From Elusimicrobiota bacterium (GTDB taxonomy: Bacteria > Elusimicrobiota > Elusimicrobia > UBA1565 > UBA9628), in NCBI GenBank assembly GCA_023213235.1, contig CP096137.1:321587-385586 (forward strand): DNA of 64,000 bases. Reading direction: 5' to 3'. Below, in pieces: positions 19,001-28,086 of the stretch (the first letter of the stretch is position 1; the number at the start of each line of letters is the position of its first letter). A program made the position numbers and the translations under genes. The notes under the pieces are model-generated. The model was not told where the DNA came from. It saw nothing but the letters and a program-made list of their open reading frames with translations, and did not search any database.

Positions 19001-20440
19001 GGCTGGGTCGTCGGCGGCCTGGCCAACGCGGGCGACTTCGTCGAGGGCATCAAGGACGGCGACGCGGCCAAGATCGTGCGCAGCGGCGTGCAGAGCGCGA
19101 CCGACTTCGTGTTCGTGTACAAGGGCCACGCCGACGCCAAGGCGCGCACGGCCAAGAAGGAGGCGGCGGAGCGGATCCTGGCCGCCGAGCGCGAGCGTCT
19201 GCGCCGCATCGAGGCCCTCCCCGACGAGGGCTTCTCCTCGCTCCAGCTCGACTTGTCGAAGGCCTCCGCGGCCGACCTCGCGCGCTACCGCGAGGCGCTC
19301 CAGAAGCTCGGGCTTCCCGAGCCCGTCCCCGAGCACGGCATCGCCGAGATGCTGGTCTCGCCGCGCAAGCGCGCCCAGCTCGAGGACGCCGTGCGCGGAA
19401 CCAAGATCGAGCCGATCGACATGGCCGAGACCGCCGCGCGGCAGAACGAGCGCAAGCCGTTCACCCCGGACGAAGTGGACGCGATGTTCGCCAAGAACGA
19501 GACGCTCAACGACGTGGTCAAGCTCGACCTCTCCGACTTCCCGCCGAAGGACTACCCGCAGCTGAAAAAGGCCGTCGCCGAGGCGGGCGGGAAGTGGGCC
19601 GATCCGGTGGACGGCGTCGTCGAGGTCTCGGTGCCGCACGGCAACGGCAAGAAGCTCGCCAAGGCGCTCGAGGGCACGCCGGCCAAGGTCATGAGCGCCG
19701 CCGACCAGGCGCGGGCGATCCGCGAGTCGGCCCCGCTCGAGGGCGACGTGGTGACCGTCGGGACGGCCAAGGAGATCAACTCGCTTTGGGAGGTGCGCAA
19801 CGGCGCGAGCCTGACTTCTCCGGACACCGTGACGGCGTTCCGCAAGGACGCGTTCCGGAACGCGGCCGACCCGGTCCTCAGCAAGGCGGTCAAGGCGGCG
19901 GAGGCGTCCGGCGAGATCGCCCCGGCCTCGTGGCAGGGCCGTCAGGGCCAGGAGGGCAACTGCGTGCCGCACGCGCTGGCCAACGCCTCGAACGGGGTAT
20001 TCTCCCTGGTCGAGACCGTGACCGCCGGCGAGCTCGCCGGCGCCGACTACGTCAAGAGCGGCACGTCCGAGCCGCAGCTGCTCAAGATGATGCTCACCCT
20101 CGAGGCCGACGCGGCCGCGCGCGGCGTGAACGTCGACTACCGCGCGGTCGAGCCCCGGGAGTACTTCCGCCAGCAGGCGGAGGCGGCGAAGGCCGGAAAG
20201 CCGCGCCAGTCGGCGGTGGCCGTCATCCGCACGGGGGCGTCGGGTACGGACATGCACGGGCTGCACGCGGTCGCCCTGCGGGGACAGATCATCGTCGACG
20301 GGAAGCACTACATCGTCGTGACGGACTCCCACCTCAACAAGCCGCTGCTCTACACGCCCGAGGCGTTCTCGACGGCCGTGGTGTCCAACGGCGTCGTCCT
20401 CATCGACGCGGTGCCGACGTCCGCGGCGAAGAAGCCCTAG
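16035..20440 (+). CDS. Very large secreted protein with C-terminal papain/C39-like domain (one frame break)
   Basis: About 1,468 residues after repair of an AAA run at 16775-16777. GTG start, coupled to the upstream gene; signal peptide [20 protein letters not shown]. Then come Cys-pair segments, a long beta-rich middle with repeated short strands ([28 protein letters not shown]), a hydrophobic Gly/Ala region (about residues 940-1010) that could cross a membrane, charged helices, and a C-terminal domain. That domain has [21 protein letters not shown] and [10 protein letters not shown], a Cys-His-Asp order typical of papain-fold/C39-like peptidases. It resembles long polymorphic-effector layouts; the target is unknown. 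The tail function is inference. Confidence 0.6.
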
Positions 20441-20505
20441 GAAACTTTTCGGGCCTCTCGATCGTCTGGTAGAGAGCCCCTCGCCGGACGGCCGTTTCCT
20501 CCGGG

Positions 20506-22292
20506 CTAGGCCGGGACCTTGGTCTTGAGGCGCTCCTTCAGCGCCTCGAACTGCTTCCACAGCTCCTGAGGGAGCTTGGCGCCGAAGGTCTCGTAGAAGG
20601 ACTTGATCCCCGCGAGCTCGCCCGACCAGTCCTCGGGCTTGACCTCGAGCAGCTGGTCCAAGGCGCCGGGCTTGAGCTCGATGCCCGACAGGTCGAGGGC
20701 GTCCTTCGTCGGCACGAAGCCGATCGGGGTCTTCTCGGCCTTGCCTTCGCCGCGCGAGCGCGCGAGGATCCACTCGAGCACGCGCAGGTTCTCGCCGTAG
20801 CCGGGCCACAGGAACTTGCCGTTGGCGTCCTTGCGGAACCAGTTGACGTGGAAGATCTTCGGCGGCTTGGGGATGCGCGTGCCCATGTTCAGCCAGTGCG
20901 CGAAGTACTCGCCCATGTTGTAGCCGCAGAAGGGCAGCATCGCCATCGGGTCGCGGCGGACCTCGCCGACCTTGCCGACGGCCGCGGCCGTGCGCTCCGA
21001 GGCGACCGTCGAGCCGACGAACACGCCGTGGTTCCAGTCGAGCGACTCGAACACGAGCGGAGCGACGCGCTCGCGGCGGCCGCCGAAGATGACCGCCGAG
21101 ATCGGAACGCCCTTGGGGTCCTCCCAGTTGGGCGCGATCGACGGGCACTGCGCGGCGGGCGCGGTGAAGCGGGAGTTCGGGTGGGCGCCGAGCAGGGGCT
21201 TGCCGTCCTTGTCCTTGAAGTCCGGCTTCCAGGGCTTGCCTTCCCAGTTCGTGCCGGAGGCGGGGAGCGCCCTCGCCGTCCTCCCACCAGACGGTCAGGT
21301 CGTCGCCGAGGAGAACGTTGGTGAAGATCGTGTTCTTCTGGACGGTCTTGATCGCGTTGGGATTGGACTTCGAATTGGTGCCGACCGCGACGCCGAAGAA
21401 TCCGGCCTCGGGGTTGCAGGCCCACAGGCGGCCGTCGGGGCCGACGCGCAGCCAGGCGATGTCGTCGCCGACGGTCCAGATCTTGTAGCCCTTCCCTTTC
21501 AACCCTTCGGGAGGAATGAGCATGGCCAAATTCGTCTTGCCGCAGGCCGACGGGAAGGCCGCGACGACGTACTCGGTCTTGCCGTTCTGCTCGACGCCGA
21601 GGATGAGCATGTGCTCGGCGAGCCAGTTCTCCTTGCGGGCCTGGTAAGACGCGATACGCAAAGCCAAACATTTTTTCCGAGGAGCGCATTCCCGCCGTAG
21701 GCCGAACCGACGGACCAAATGGTGTTGTCTTCCGGGAAGTGGAGGATCATCCTCTTATTCACATCCAGGTCGGCTTTGGAGTGGAGGCATTTCACGAATT
21801 CCCCATCCGTTCCCAACTGCTCCAGCACGGGGTTCCGATTCTCGTCATGATTCTCATGTTGAGAACCACGTAGATCGAGTCGGTCAATTCGACGCCGATT
21901 TTGGAGAACGGGGAGCCGACCGGGCCCATGGAGAACGGGATGACGTAGAGGGTGTGGCCCTTCATCGAGCCCTTGAGCACCTCGCCGGCGCGCTTGTAGC
22001 CCTCCTCGGGCGACATCCAGTTGTTGGTCGGGCCGACCGCTTCCTTGTCCTTGGTGCAGATGTAGGTCAGGTGCTCGGTGCGGGCCACGTCGTTGGAGTT
22101 CGACCGGGAGTAGTACGAGCCCGGGAACTTCTCCTGATCGAGCGGGATCAGCTGGCCGCGCGCCATGCCGCGCTTCTCGAGCCGCTTCTTCTCGGCCTCC
22201 GAGCCGTCCACCCAGACGACGGCGTCGGGCGTGCAGATCTGGGTGATCTCATCGACCCAGGCTTTCAGCTTGGCATGCTTGATGTTGACCAT
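20506..22292 (-). CDS. pckG: Phosphoenolpyruvate carboxykinase (GTP) (three frame breaks)
   Basis: About 596 residues after repair. Converts oxaloacetate and GTP to phosphoenolpyruvate, the entry to gluconeogenesis. [12 protein letters not shown] at the N-terminus, [24 protein letters not shown] (the P-loop with the reactive cysteine), [19 protein letters not shown] and [28 protein letters not shown] are all diagnostic of the GTP family. Breaks lie in GGGG 21829-21832, TTTTTT 21671-21676 and GGGG 21262-21265 (plus-strand bases); one base each restores the frame. The start is ATG 22292, giving the usual N-terminus. PEP made here could also feed PepM and PseI later in the window. It is divergent from a small secreted gene across nested inverted repeats. 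Confidence 0.93.
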
Positions 22293-22307
22293 GTCCCATT
22301 CTAGCAC

Positions 22308-22352
22308 GGCCCCTATGACGGAGGTTTGACCAAGGTCAACACGTCATGGGCC
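22308..22352. promoter_or_regulatory. Nested inverted repeats upstream of pckG
   Basis: TTGACC (22326-22331) and GGTCAA (22334-22339) form a tight dyad with a two-base centre. It is nested inside a longer imperfect repeat: GGCCCCTATGACG (22308-22320) against CGTCATGGGCC (22342-22352), pairing with a two-base bulge. It lies 16-60 bases before the pckG start, so an operator for carbon-source control is plausible. Confidence 0.45.
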
Positions 22353-22408
22353 TATTTTTTGACGGTAATTTGAGGGGTTTTCCGGCCCCGCGGGGCTACA
22401 CTGAAGCC

Positions 22409-22894
22409 ATGAGAAAGCTCGCTTTCGTCGTGTTGACCGCCTTCTCCGCCTGCGCGTACGCCTCCGACCCGGCCTCCCGTCGAGTGCTGGCCGACCAGCA
22501 AGCCGCGCGTTGGACGGATCCCGCCCGCAGCGCCGCCCGCCTCATGGTCGAGCGCTACGGCCCTCCCACGGAGGTCAATTCGGGCTCCTTGGTGTGGGAG
22601 CGTACGGGCCAGTGGGCGCGGACCGTGGTCCGGGACGTCGCGCGGCCCTACTCGGGGGCGTATACGACCGAGCTCGGCGTCATCGAGCAGACGGCCGTCT
22701 TCCCGTCCGGCCTGGTCAAGACGGTCCGCTCCGACCGCGAGGAACTGAACTACCTGCGAGCCAACCTGGCCGAGGACGTCGACGCCCAGCGCATGGACGA
22801 GACCCAGGCCGCCGTCATGGAAGAGCATTTCCAGCGCCTCGAGCGCTCCGGCCGCAAGACGGGGTACTTCGACCGCCTGCGCTTCCGCCCTTGA
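22409..22894 (+). CDS. Small secreted protein of unknown function
   Basis: A 161-residue protein. The ATG at 22409 gives a good signal peptide ending SACAYA; the FSAC segment could alternatively be a lipobox. An earlier in-frame start exists but would precede the signal peptide. The mature part has ARLMVERYGPPTEVNSGSLVWERTGQWARTVV, a pattern seen in small periplasmic proteins whose role is not known to me, then a charged helical C-terminus. TACACT at 22397-22402 lies six bases before the ATG, consistent with leaderless transcription; no clear -35 is visible. Confidence 0.65.
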   Translation: MRKLAFVVLTAFSACAYASDPASRRVLADQQAARWTDPARSAARLMVERYGPPTEVNSGSLVWERTGQWARTVVRDVARPYSGAYTTELGVIEQTAVFPSGLVKTVRSDREELNYLRANLAEDVDAQRMDETQAAVMEEHFQRLERSGRKTGYFDRLRFRP

Positions 22895-22919
22895 TTCGCG
22901 CGGGTTTTCCGCCTATCCT
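22891..22919 (+). promoter_or_regulatory. Promoter of the gene at 22926
   Basis: TTGATT (22891-22896), 17-bp spacer, TATCCT (22914-22919), then six bases to ATG 22926. The -35 box overlaps the last codons of the upstream gene. The spacing again predicts a leaderless message. Confidence 0.65.
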
Positions 22920-22925
22920 GCGGGC

Positions 22926-24014
22926 ATGAAACCCCTCCTCGCCCTTCTGCTGCTCGCCGCGTCCGCCCGGGCCGGCGTCCCCGAACCCGGCGCCCCGACC
23001 CCCGCCAAAGAACCCCATTTCTACTACCACTCGCAGGGGACGCAGTGGTGGGGGGACGTGGTCAACCGCAAAGGCATCACGATGACCTCCGATCTGGGCA
23101 AGCTCGACGAGGTGTGCCTGATCCCGCCGGCGGCCGACTGGATCCGCGACGGCGCCAGCGAGGAGATCCAGAAGAAGTACCTGCACCTCCTCCACCGCGT
23201 GGCCTGGTCGATCAACAACGCCAAGGGCGGGGCCAATCCGCGCAACCGCACGATCGGGACCTGCGGCGTCAACGCCTCGGCGATGATCGTCGGCTTCGGG
23301 GACTACTCCAACTTCTTCGTCGGGAGCTTCGACGACTCGATCAAGAAGCGGACCGGCTTCACGTCGTGCCGGGCGACGAAGGACTTCGTCGAGGGCTCGC
23401 CGAAGTACGCGTCGACCGAGAAGAAGCTCGGCGCGCCCGGCGTCGCGGTCTCCGAGACGCTGAACATCCTCCTGAAGTCGAAGCATCCGGAGACGGTGCT
23501 CGGGGCGCTCTCCGCCCTCCGGGAAATCACGAGCTTCGAGCCGTTCCGCGAGTCGGTCGAGGCCCTCGTCCGCGACAAGTCCCTGACCGCGACCGTCACG
23601 ATCGAGCCGCCCGACGAGGGCCGGCAGACGATCCCCCTGCGCGTCTACGCGATGCGCACCTTGGCGACGATGGAGCGCACGGAGCGCACGGCCAAGATCA
23701 TGGCCCTGATCTGGCACGACGAGAAGGAGACCGCCGAGATCCGCGAGGGCGCGATTCGCTCCTTCGCCTTCGTCGCCCAGTGGCCGGGTACCGCGATCGA
23801 CACGATGACCTCCGCCGAGAAGCGCGCGGCGATGCACAAGGCGCTGTTCCAGTTCATCGTGCCGATCATGAACCTCGGCGGCGTCGAGGCCGACAAGAAG
23901 GAGGAGGCCGGGGCCAAGGCCCAGCTCAGCCCGCTCGGGCAGGCGGCCTCCTGCGCGCTGGACATGTTCCCGAAGGAGCTGCGCGCCAAGGCCCGGCGGG
24001 GAGAGAAGCCCTAG
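22926..24014 (+). CDS. Secreted alpha-solenoid-like protein
   Basis: A 362-residue protein with signal peptide MKPLLALLLLAASARAG. The N-terminal half includes FYYHSQGTQWWGDVVNRKG and a Cys near TIGTCGVNAS; the C-terminal half is a run of amphipathic helices (SKHPETVLGALSALREITSFEPFRE, RVYAMRTLATMERTERT, EIREGAIRSFAFVAQWPG) that look like HEAT-type repeats. I recognise no named family. It probably resides in the periplasm and makes protein contacts. It is transcribed from its own promoter in the upstream gene's tail, and it converges with the gene at 24046. Confidence 0.6.
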   Translation: MKPLLALLLLAASARAGVPEPGAPTPAKEPHFYYHSQGTQWWGDVVNRKGITMTSDLGKLDEVCLIPPAADWIRDGASEEIQKKYLHLLHRVAWSINNAKGGANPRNRTIGTCGVNASAMIVGFGDYSNFFVGSFDDSIKKRTGFTSCRATKDFVEGSPKYASTEKKLGAPGVAVSETLNILLKSKHPETVLGALSALREITSFEPFRESVEALVRDKSLTATVTIEPPDEGRQTIPLRVYAMRTLATMERTERTAKIMALIWHDEKETAEIREGAIRSFAFVAQWPGTAIDTMTSAEKRAAMHKALFQFIVPIMNLGGVEADKKEEAGAKAQLSPLGQAASCALDMFPKELRAKARRGEKP

Positions 24015-24045
24015 TCGGGGCGCTCGAAGGGGAGAAGGCGGCTCA

Positions 24046-24585
24046 TCACCGGCTCCAGGACGGGCGGAACGCCAGGTGCATCGCGTACGGGCGCTCGACG
24101 CCGTCGCCGCCGTAGTGGGCGAGCTTCACGACGGCCTTGGCCTGGCTGAGCGTGTCGAAGAGCCCCGGCGTGTCGAACTCGCCCATCTGCCCGGCCGTCG
24201 TCCACGCGCCGTTCTTCTTCGCGATGATCGTGACGAAGGTCTTCTCCGACTTCAGCGCCGTCGTCAGGATCACGCCCCAGTCTCCGCTCGTGTACCGGCG
24301 CTCGGCCGTCGGGGTCATGGGGTTGCCCTCGACATGGTCCTGCGTGAGCACGTCGCAGCGGTCCATCGTCAGGATCACCGAGGCCGGCGGCTTGCCCTCG
24401 ACCTTGCGGTTCGAGACGTAGACCGGGACCGCCTCGACCATCAGCTCGAAAAAGTTGAACTGCTGGTTTTCGGCGAGGCACGGGTCGCTCTTCAGGGCGG
24501 CCTGGGCGGCGAGCACCTTCTCGAGCGTGTCGGCGCGCACGGCGGAGGCGGAAAGGGTCAGGGCGAGAAGGAGGAGTCGTTTCAT
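24046..24585 (-). CDS. Small secreted protein of unknown function
   Basis: A 179-residue protein with signal peptide MKRLLLLALTLSASAVRAD. The mature part has two cysteines (SDPCLAE, MDRCDVL) that could form a disulfide and alternating strands (VPVYVSNRKVEGKPPASVILTM, TFVTIIAKKNGAWTTAG). No family recognised. TACACT (24592-24597 on the opposite strand) ends six bases before the ATG, so the message is probably leaderless. It is convergent with the secreted solenoid gene. Confidence 0.62.
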   Translation of the reverse strand: MKRLLLLALTLSASAVRADTLEKVLAAQAALKSDPCLAENQQFNFFELMVEAVPVYVSNRKVEGKPPASVILTMDRCDVLTQDHVEGNPMTPTAERRYTSGDWGVILTTALKSEKTFVTIIAKKNGAWTTAGQMGEFDTPGLFDTLSQAKAVVKLAHYGGDGVERPYAMHLAFRPSWSR

Positions 24586-24687
24586 GACTTCAGTGTACGC
24601 CGTCCGCCCGCGCGGGGGAGGAGCGTCGGACCCGGACGAGCGGCGGAATCCGATCCAGACCCGGCCGGAGGGCTCTCCCGCGTTTTG

Positions 24688-24704
24688 GCGACCGCTCCGG
24701 TCGC
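24688..24704. terminator. Hairpin after mcsB
   Basis: GCGACCG and CGGTCGC pair around a three-base loop directly at the mcsB stop. There is no T-run on the mcsB side, so termination would not be a classic intrinsic one. Confidence 0.35.
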
Positions 24705-25752
24705 TAGGAGGCTTTGAGCCGGCGGCGCACGAGCGAGGCGCGCAGGGCGTCGCGGTCCATCGCGTTGAGCTCCTTCTCGGCGAGGAGGTCGAGGTGCGCG
24801 TTCTGGGTCGACAGGGTCAGTTCGTTGACGACCGACAGGTCCGACGGCAGCTTCCACCCCATCGCCAGGCCCAGGCGCACGCGCGAGAGGTGGTGCTGGC
24901 ACTCCTCGAACGGCAGCAGGCGCGCCGAGCCGAGCGCGCCGAGCGAGCGGTGGAGCTCGTCCTCGAGCTTGAGCTTGGCCGAGCCCGCGCACAGCGCCGC
25001 GCGCGCCTCGCTCTCCCGCGCGACGACGGCCTCCACCGAGCGCTCGAGCGCGGCCAGGATCTCGCCCTCGGTGCGTCCGAAGCCCGTCGCGTTCGAGATC
25101 TGGAAGAAGTCGCCGATCACGCGGGTGCCCTCGCCGTGCAGGCCGCGCGCGATGAGCCCCGCGCGCGAGAGCCCTTCGAGCAGCTTCGGCGCCGCGCCCG
25201 TCATCGTCAGCGCCGGCAGGTGCACGAGGCAGGAGGCGCGCATGCCGGTGCCGAGGTTGGTCGGGCAGGCCGTCAGGTAGCCCAGGTCGTCGCGGAACGC
25301 GAAGTCGAGCCAGGCCGAGAGGCCGTCGTCGAGCCGGTCGACGGCGGCGTGGGCCTCGCGCGGCTGCATGCCGGGCAGCAGCACGGCGAGCCTCAGGTGA
25401 TCCTCCTCGTTGACCATCACGACGTGGGTCTCGTTCTCGCCGACGACGACGCCGCGGTGCGAGGGTGCGCGGCGAGCAGCGGGCTCGCGAGGTGGCGCTC
25501 GACCAGGAAGGCCCGGTCCGTCGCGTCCAGGTCGCCCAGCTTGAAGAACGCCGCGTTCTTGAGGCCCGCGTTCTTGACGGCCGAGAACGCGTAGTCGAGC
25601 GTCTTCTTGAGCGTGTGCGGGCCGACGTGGCCGGGGAACGGCCCGCGCAGGTTGCGCGCCAGGCGCACGCGCGTGCTCATGACGACCTCGTGCCGGGGGC
25701 CGGCGGCCTCGGCCCAGGCGGTCTTGAAGCGCAGCATGTTGTGCAGCTGCAT
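24704..25752 (-). CDS. mcsB: Protein-arginine kinase McsB (one frame break)
   Basis: About 350 residues, a guanido-kinase-fold enzyme that phosphorylates protein arginines and so marks damaged proteins for ClpCP in Firmicutes. STRVRLARNLRGPFPG near the N-terminus and LTACPTNLGTGMRASCLVHLPAL, holding the catalytic Cys, are diagnostic. One break in GGG at 25463-25465 (plus strand): adding a base gives AAHPSHRGVVVGENETHVVMVNEEDHLRL, the canonical sequence. It starts at ATG 25752, overlapping the mcsA stop by one base. No ctsR or clpC lies next to it here. Confidence 0.93.
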
Positions 25753-26090
25753 TATCTTCGCCCCGGTGTCTTGCCGCGGTGCTGGTAGGCGCCGGCGTGC
25801 ACGCGCGGCAGCAGGTCGCGCACCTGCGGGAGGAAGTGCTCGTAGCAGTTCGGGCAGCCGAAGCGGCCCGTCTCTTTGAACGACGGCCACGACAGTCTGC
25901 AGGTCGGACAGCGGTGAGGCGCCGCGCGCGCGCGCATCGCGCCGAGCGCCTCGAGCACGGCGTCGAGCGCCAGCCCGGGCTCGACCGCGGAGACGCACGT
26001 CCCGCACAGCGCGAACTTCTTGAGCTGGTTGCCGGACAAAGTCTGCACGAGCGCCGTGGCTTCCCGCGTCCCGCAGTTCTGGCAGATCAC
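25752..26090 (-). CDS. mcsA: McsA, zinc-finger activator of McsB
   Basis: A 112-residue small protein with four CxxC-type pairs (CQNC, CGTC, CPTC, CPNC), the layout of McsA, which binds zinc and activates the arginine kinase. The usual C-terminal UVR-like helix is short or absent: after YEHFLPQVRDLLPRVHAGAYQHRGKTPG the protein ends, so it is shorter than many McsA. GTG start 26090. It is translated first and overlaps mcsB (TAATG). Only 23 bases separate it from the divergent mgtE. Confidence 0.88.
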   Translation of the reverse strand: MICQNCGTREATALVQTLSGNQLKKFALCGTCVSAVEPGLALDAVLEALGAMRARAAPHRCPTCRLSWPSFKETGRFGCPNCYEHFLPQVRDLLPRVHAGAYQHRGKTPGRR

Positions 26091-26113
26091 GGATTAATTA
26101 TAAGATACTCGCC

Positions 26114-27418
26114 GTGGAAGCCGCTCTCTCCGTCGTCTCGCGCTTCGTCGACAGCGACCCGCAGCAGGCGGCGCTGGCCCTCGAGTCGCTCACGCCGCGC
26201 GGCGCCGCCTCCGTCGTTCGCGGCCTGCCGCCCGAGACCGCCGCGCGCCTGCTCGCCGGCGTCACGCCCGCCGCCGAGGCCGCGATCTACGAACTGCTGG
26301 CGCCCGAGCAGGCCGCGAACCTGATCGGCCTCGCCAACGCCGACGACGCGGCCGACGCGTTCCGCGCGCTCACCGACGAGTCGCGCCGCGCGATCCTGGC
26401 CTCGGTCCCGGCCGAGCGCCGCCGCGAGCTCGAGGAGCGGCTCTCCTACCCGGAGCACAGCGCGGGCCAGATCATGCGCGTCGACGTCGTCGCCTTCCCC
26501 AAAGAGGCGCGCGTGCGCGAGGTCGTCGCGCGCTTGAAGACCTTGACCGCGACGAAGCACCCGCACAGCTACGCCTACGTCGTCGACGACCACCGCCGCC
26601 TGCTCGGCGTGCTCAACATGCGCGACCTGCTTCTGGCCGACGGAGAAGCGCGCCTCGAGAGCGTGATGCGCACCGACGTCGTCTCCGTCCCCGCGCACAT
26701 CGACCGCGAGGAGCTCATCGCCGAGCCGCGCCTCAAGGGCTACATCTCGATTCCCGTCGTCGACGCCCAGGGACGCCTGCTCGGCACCGTGCGCACGGCC
26801 GATCTCCTCCAGTCGTCTCAGGAAGAGGCGACCGAAGACCTGCAGCGCCTCTTCGGCGCCAGCGCCGAGGAGCGGGCGTTCTCGCCCGCGCTGTTCAAGG
26901 TCCGCCAGCGCCTGCCCTGGCTCACGGTCAACCTCGCGACGGCGTTCCTGGCCTCGGCCGTGGTCGCGATGTTCCAGGATCTCATCGGCAAGATCGCCGC
27001 GCTCGCCGTCTTCCTGCCCATCGTCGCCGGCCAGGGCGGCAACTCCGGCGTGCAGTCGCTGTCCGTCGTGCTGCGCGGGCTCGTCATCGGCGAGGTGCGT
27101 CTCAAGGACGGCCTGCGCCTGACCTCGATCGAGGTCATGGTCGGGCTCATCAACGGCTTCGTCATGGGCCTCATCACCGCTCTCGGCGCGTACGCGTGGC
27201 ACGGCAACCCCTGGATGGGCCTCGTCATCGGCTCGGCGATGGTCGTCAACATGGTCGCCGCGGGCCTGGCCGGCGCGATGATCCCGCTCGGCATGAAGCG
27301 TCTCGGCTTCGACCCGGCTCAGTCCTCGGGCATCTTCCTGACGACCGTCACCGACATCGTCGGCTTCTTCTCCTTCCTCGGCTTCGCGACCCTGATGCAG
27401 TCGCACCTGCTTCCGTGA
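26114..27418 (+). CDS. mgtE: Magnesium transporter MgtE
   Basis: A 434-residue Mg2+ channel. An N-terminal superhelical MgtE-N domain (to about residue 115) is followed by two CBS domains (about 120-240; SYAYVVDDHRRLLGVLNMRDLL and YISIPVVDAQGRLLGTVRTADLL) and a five-helix pore domain with VAGQGGNSGVQS and DPAQSSGIFLTTVTDIVGF, the conserved pore segments. GTG 26114 lies seven bases behind TAAGAT (26101-26106), again suggesting a leaderless transcript; there is no room for an Mg-sensing leader. It overlaps the next gene by GTGA. Confidence 0.94.
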   Translation: MEAALSVVSRFVDSDPQQAALALESLTPRGAASVVRGLPPETAARLLAGVTPAAEAAIYELLAPEQAANLIGLANADDAADAFRALTDESRRAILASVPAERRRELEERLSYPEHSAGQIMRVDVVAFPKEARVREVVARLKTLTATKHPHSYAYVVDDHRRLLGVLNMRDLLLADGEARLESVMRTDVVSVPAHIDREELIAEPRLKGYISIPVVDAQGRLLGTVRTADLLQSSQEEATEDLQRLFGASAEERAFSPALFKVRQRLPWLTVNLATAFLASAVVAMFQDLIGKIAALAVFLPIVAGQGGNSGVQSLSVVLRGLVIGEVRLKDGLRLTSIEVMVGLINGFVMGLITALGAYAWHGNPWMGLVIGSAMVVNMVAAGLAGAMIPLGMKRLGFDPAQSSGIFLTTVTDIVGFFSFLGFATLMQSHLLP

Positions 27419-28005
27419 TCCTGCCCGGGCTCTCTCGCCCCGCCGGCACGATCTGGTGCATCGGCCGCAACTACGCCGAGCACGCCAAGGAGCTCGGCAA
27501 CGAGGCGCCGTCTTCGCCCGTCGTGTTCCTCAAGCCCGCGTCATCCTTGATGATCGACGGCGGCGTGCTTCGGATCCCCTCCGACAGCAACCGCGTCGAC
27601 CACGAGGTCGAGCTCGTCGTCGCCTACGGCTCTTCCTTGAAGATGGCGGTCGGCATCGACTTCACCGCGCGCGACATTCAGGGCGAGCTCAAGGCCAAGG
27701 GCCTGCCGTGGACGGCCGCCAAGGGACGCCCGGGCTTCGCCGCGATCGGCAACTTCGTCGACCTGCACCTGCCCGCGGACCTGATCCTGTCGGTGAACGG
27801 GACGACGCGGCAGAAGGGCACGACGGCCGACATGCTGTTCACGATCGAGAAGCTCGTCGAGCATCTGAACTCGACCTACGGGCTGACGGAGGGGGACCTG
27901 ATCTTCACGGGCACTCCGTCGGGCGTGGGGCCGGTCGTTTCCGGCGAGAAGATCGACGCGCGGCTCAATCTGGGCGAGAGCCGGTTGCGTTTGACCGTCG
28001 CTTAA
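27415..28005 (+). CDS. Fumarylacetoacetate hydrolase-family protein (acylpyruvase-like)
   Basis: A 196-residue cytosolic enzyme of the FAH family. TIWCIGRNYAEHAKELGNEAPSSPVVFLKP and VDHEVELVVA carry the metal-binding carboxylates (the E-V-E pair); DFTARDIQGELKAKGLPWTAAKG gives the Asp/Lys motif, and IFTGTPSGVGPV the conserved C-terminal loop. Short single-domain members such as FAHD1 or acylpyruvases cleave acylpyruvates or decarboxylate oxaloacetate; the substrate here is open. The start is the GTG sharing bases with the mgtE stop. Confidence 0.88.
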   Translation: MILPGLSRPAGTIWCIGRNYAEHAKELGNEAPSSPVVFLKPASSLMIDGGVLRIPSDSNRVDHEVELVVAYGSSLKMAVGIDFTARDIQGELKAKGLPWTAAKGRPGFAAIGNFVDLHLPADLILSVNGTTRQKGTTADMLFTIEKLVEHLNSTYGLTEGDLIFTGTPSGVGPVVSGEKIDARLNLGESRLRLTVA

Positions 28006-28045
28006 GATCCGTCAGGGTCTGTCGCTTAGGGGCACGGCTGCGCCA

Positions 28046-28074
28046 TTGACAGCCGCCCACCTTGGCGTTACACT
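28046..28074 (+). promoter_or_regulatory. Promoter of the gene at 28087
   Basis: TTGACA (28046-28051), 17-bp spacer, TACACT (28069-28074), then 12 bases to ATG 28087. It is a near-consensus promoter with a very short leader. Confidence 0.75.
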
Positions 28075-28086
28075 TCCAAAAGTAAC

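Noticed and set aside
17863..20472. An 869-codon Arg-rich plus-strand open frame
   Set aside because: It is an out-of-frame shadow of the large secreted protein, typical of high-GC DNA, with no start context.
17621..21718. A 1,365-codon minus-strand open frame across the large secreted gene and pckG
   Set aside because: Most of it is antisense to the secreted protein and Arg/Gly/Ala-rich without domains. Only its first part (PEPCK segment 21262-21671) is real, and that belongs to pckG.
26091..26113. Magnesium riboswitch upstream of mgtE
   Set aside because: Only 23 bases separate mcsA and mgtE starts; there is no room for an M-box.
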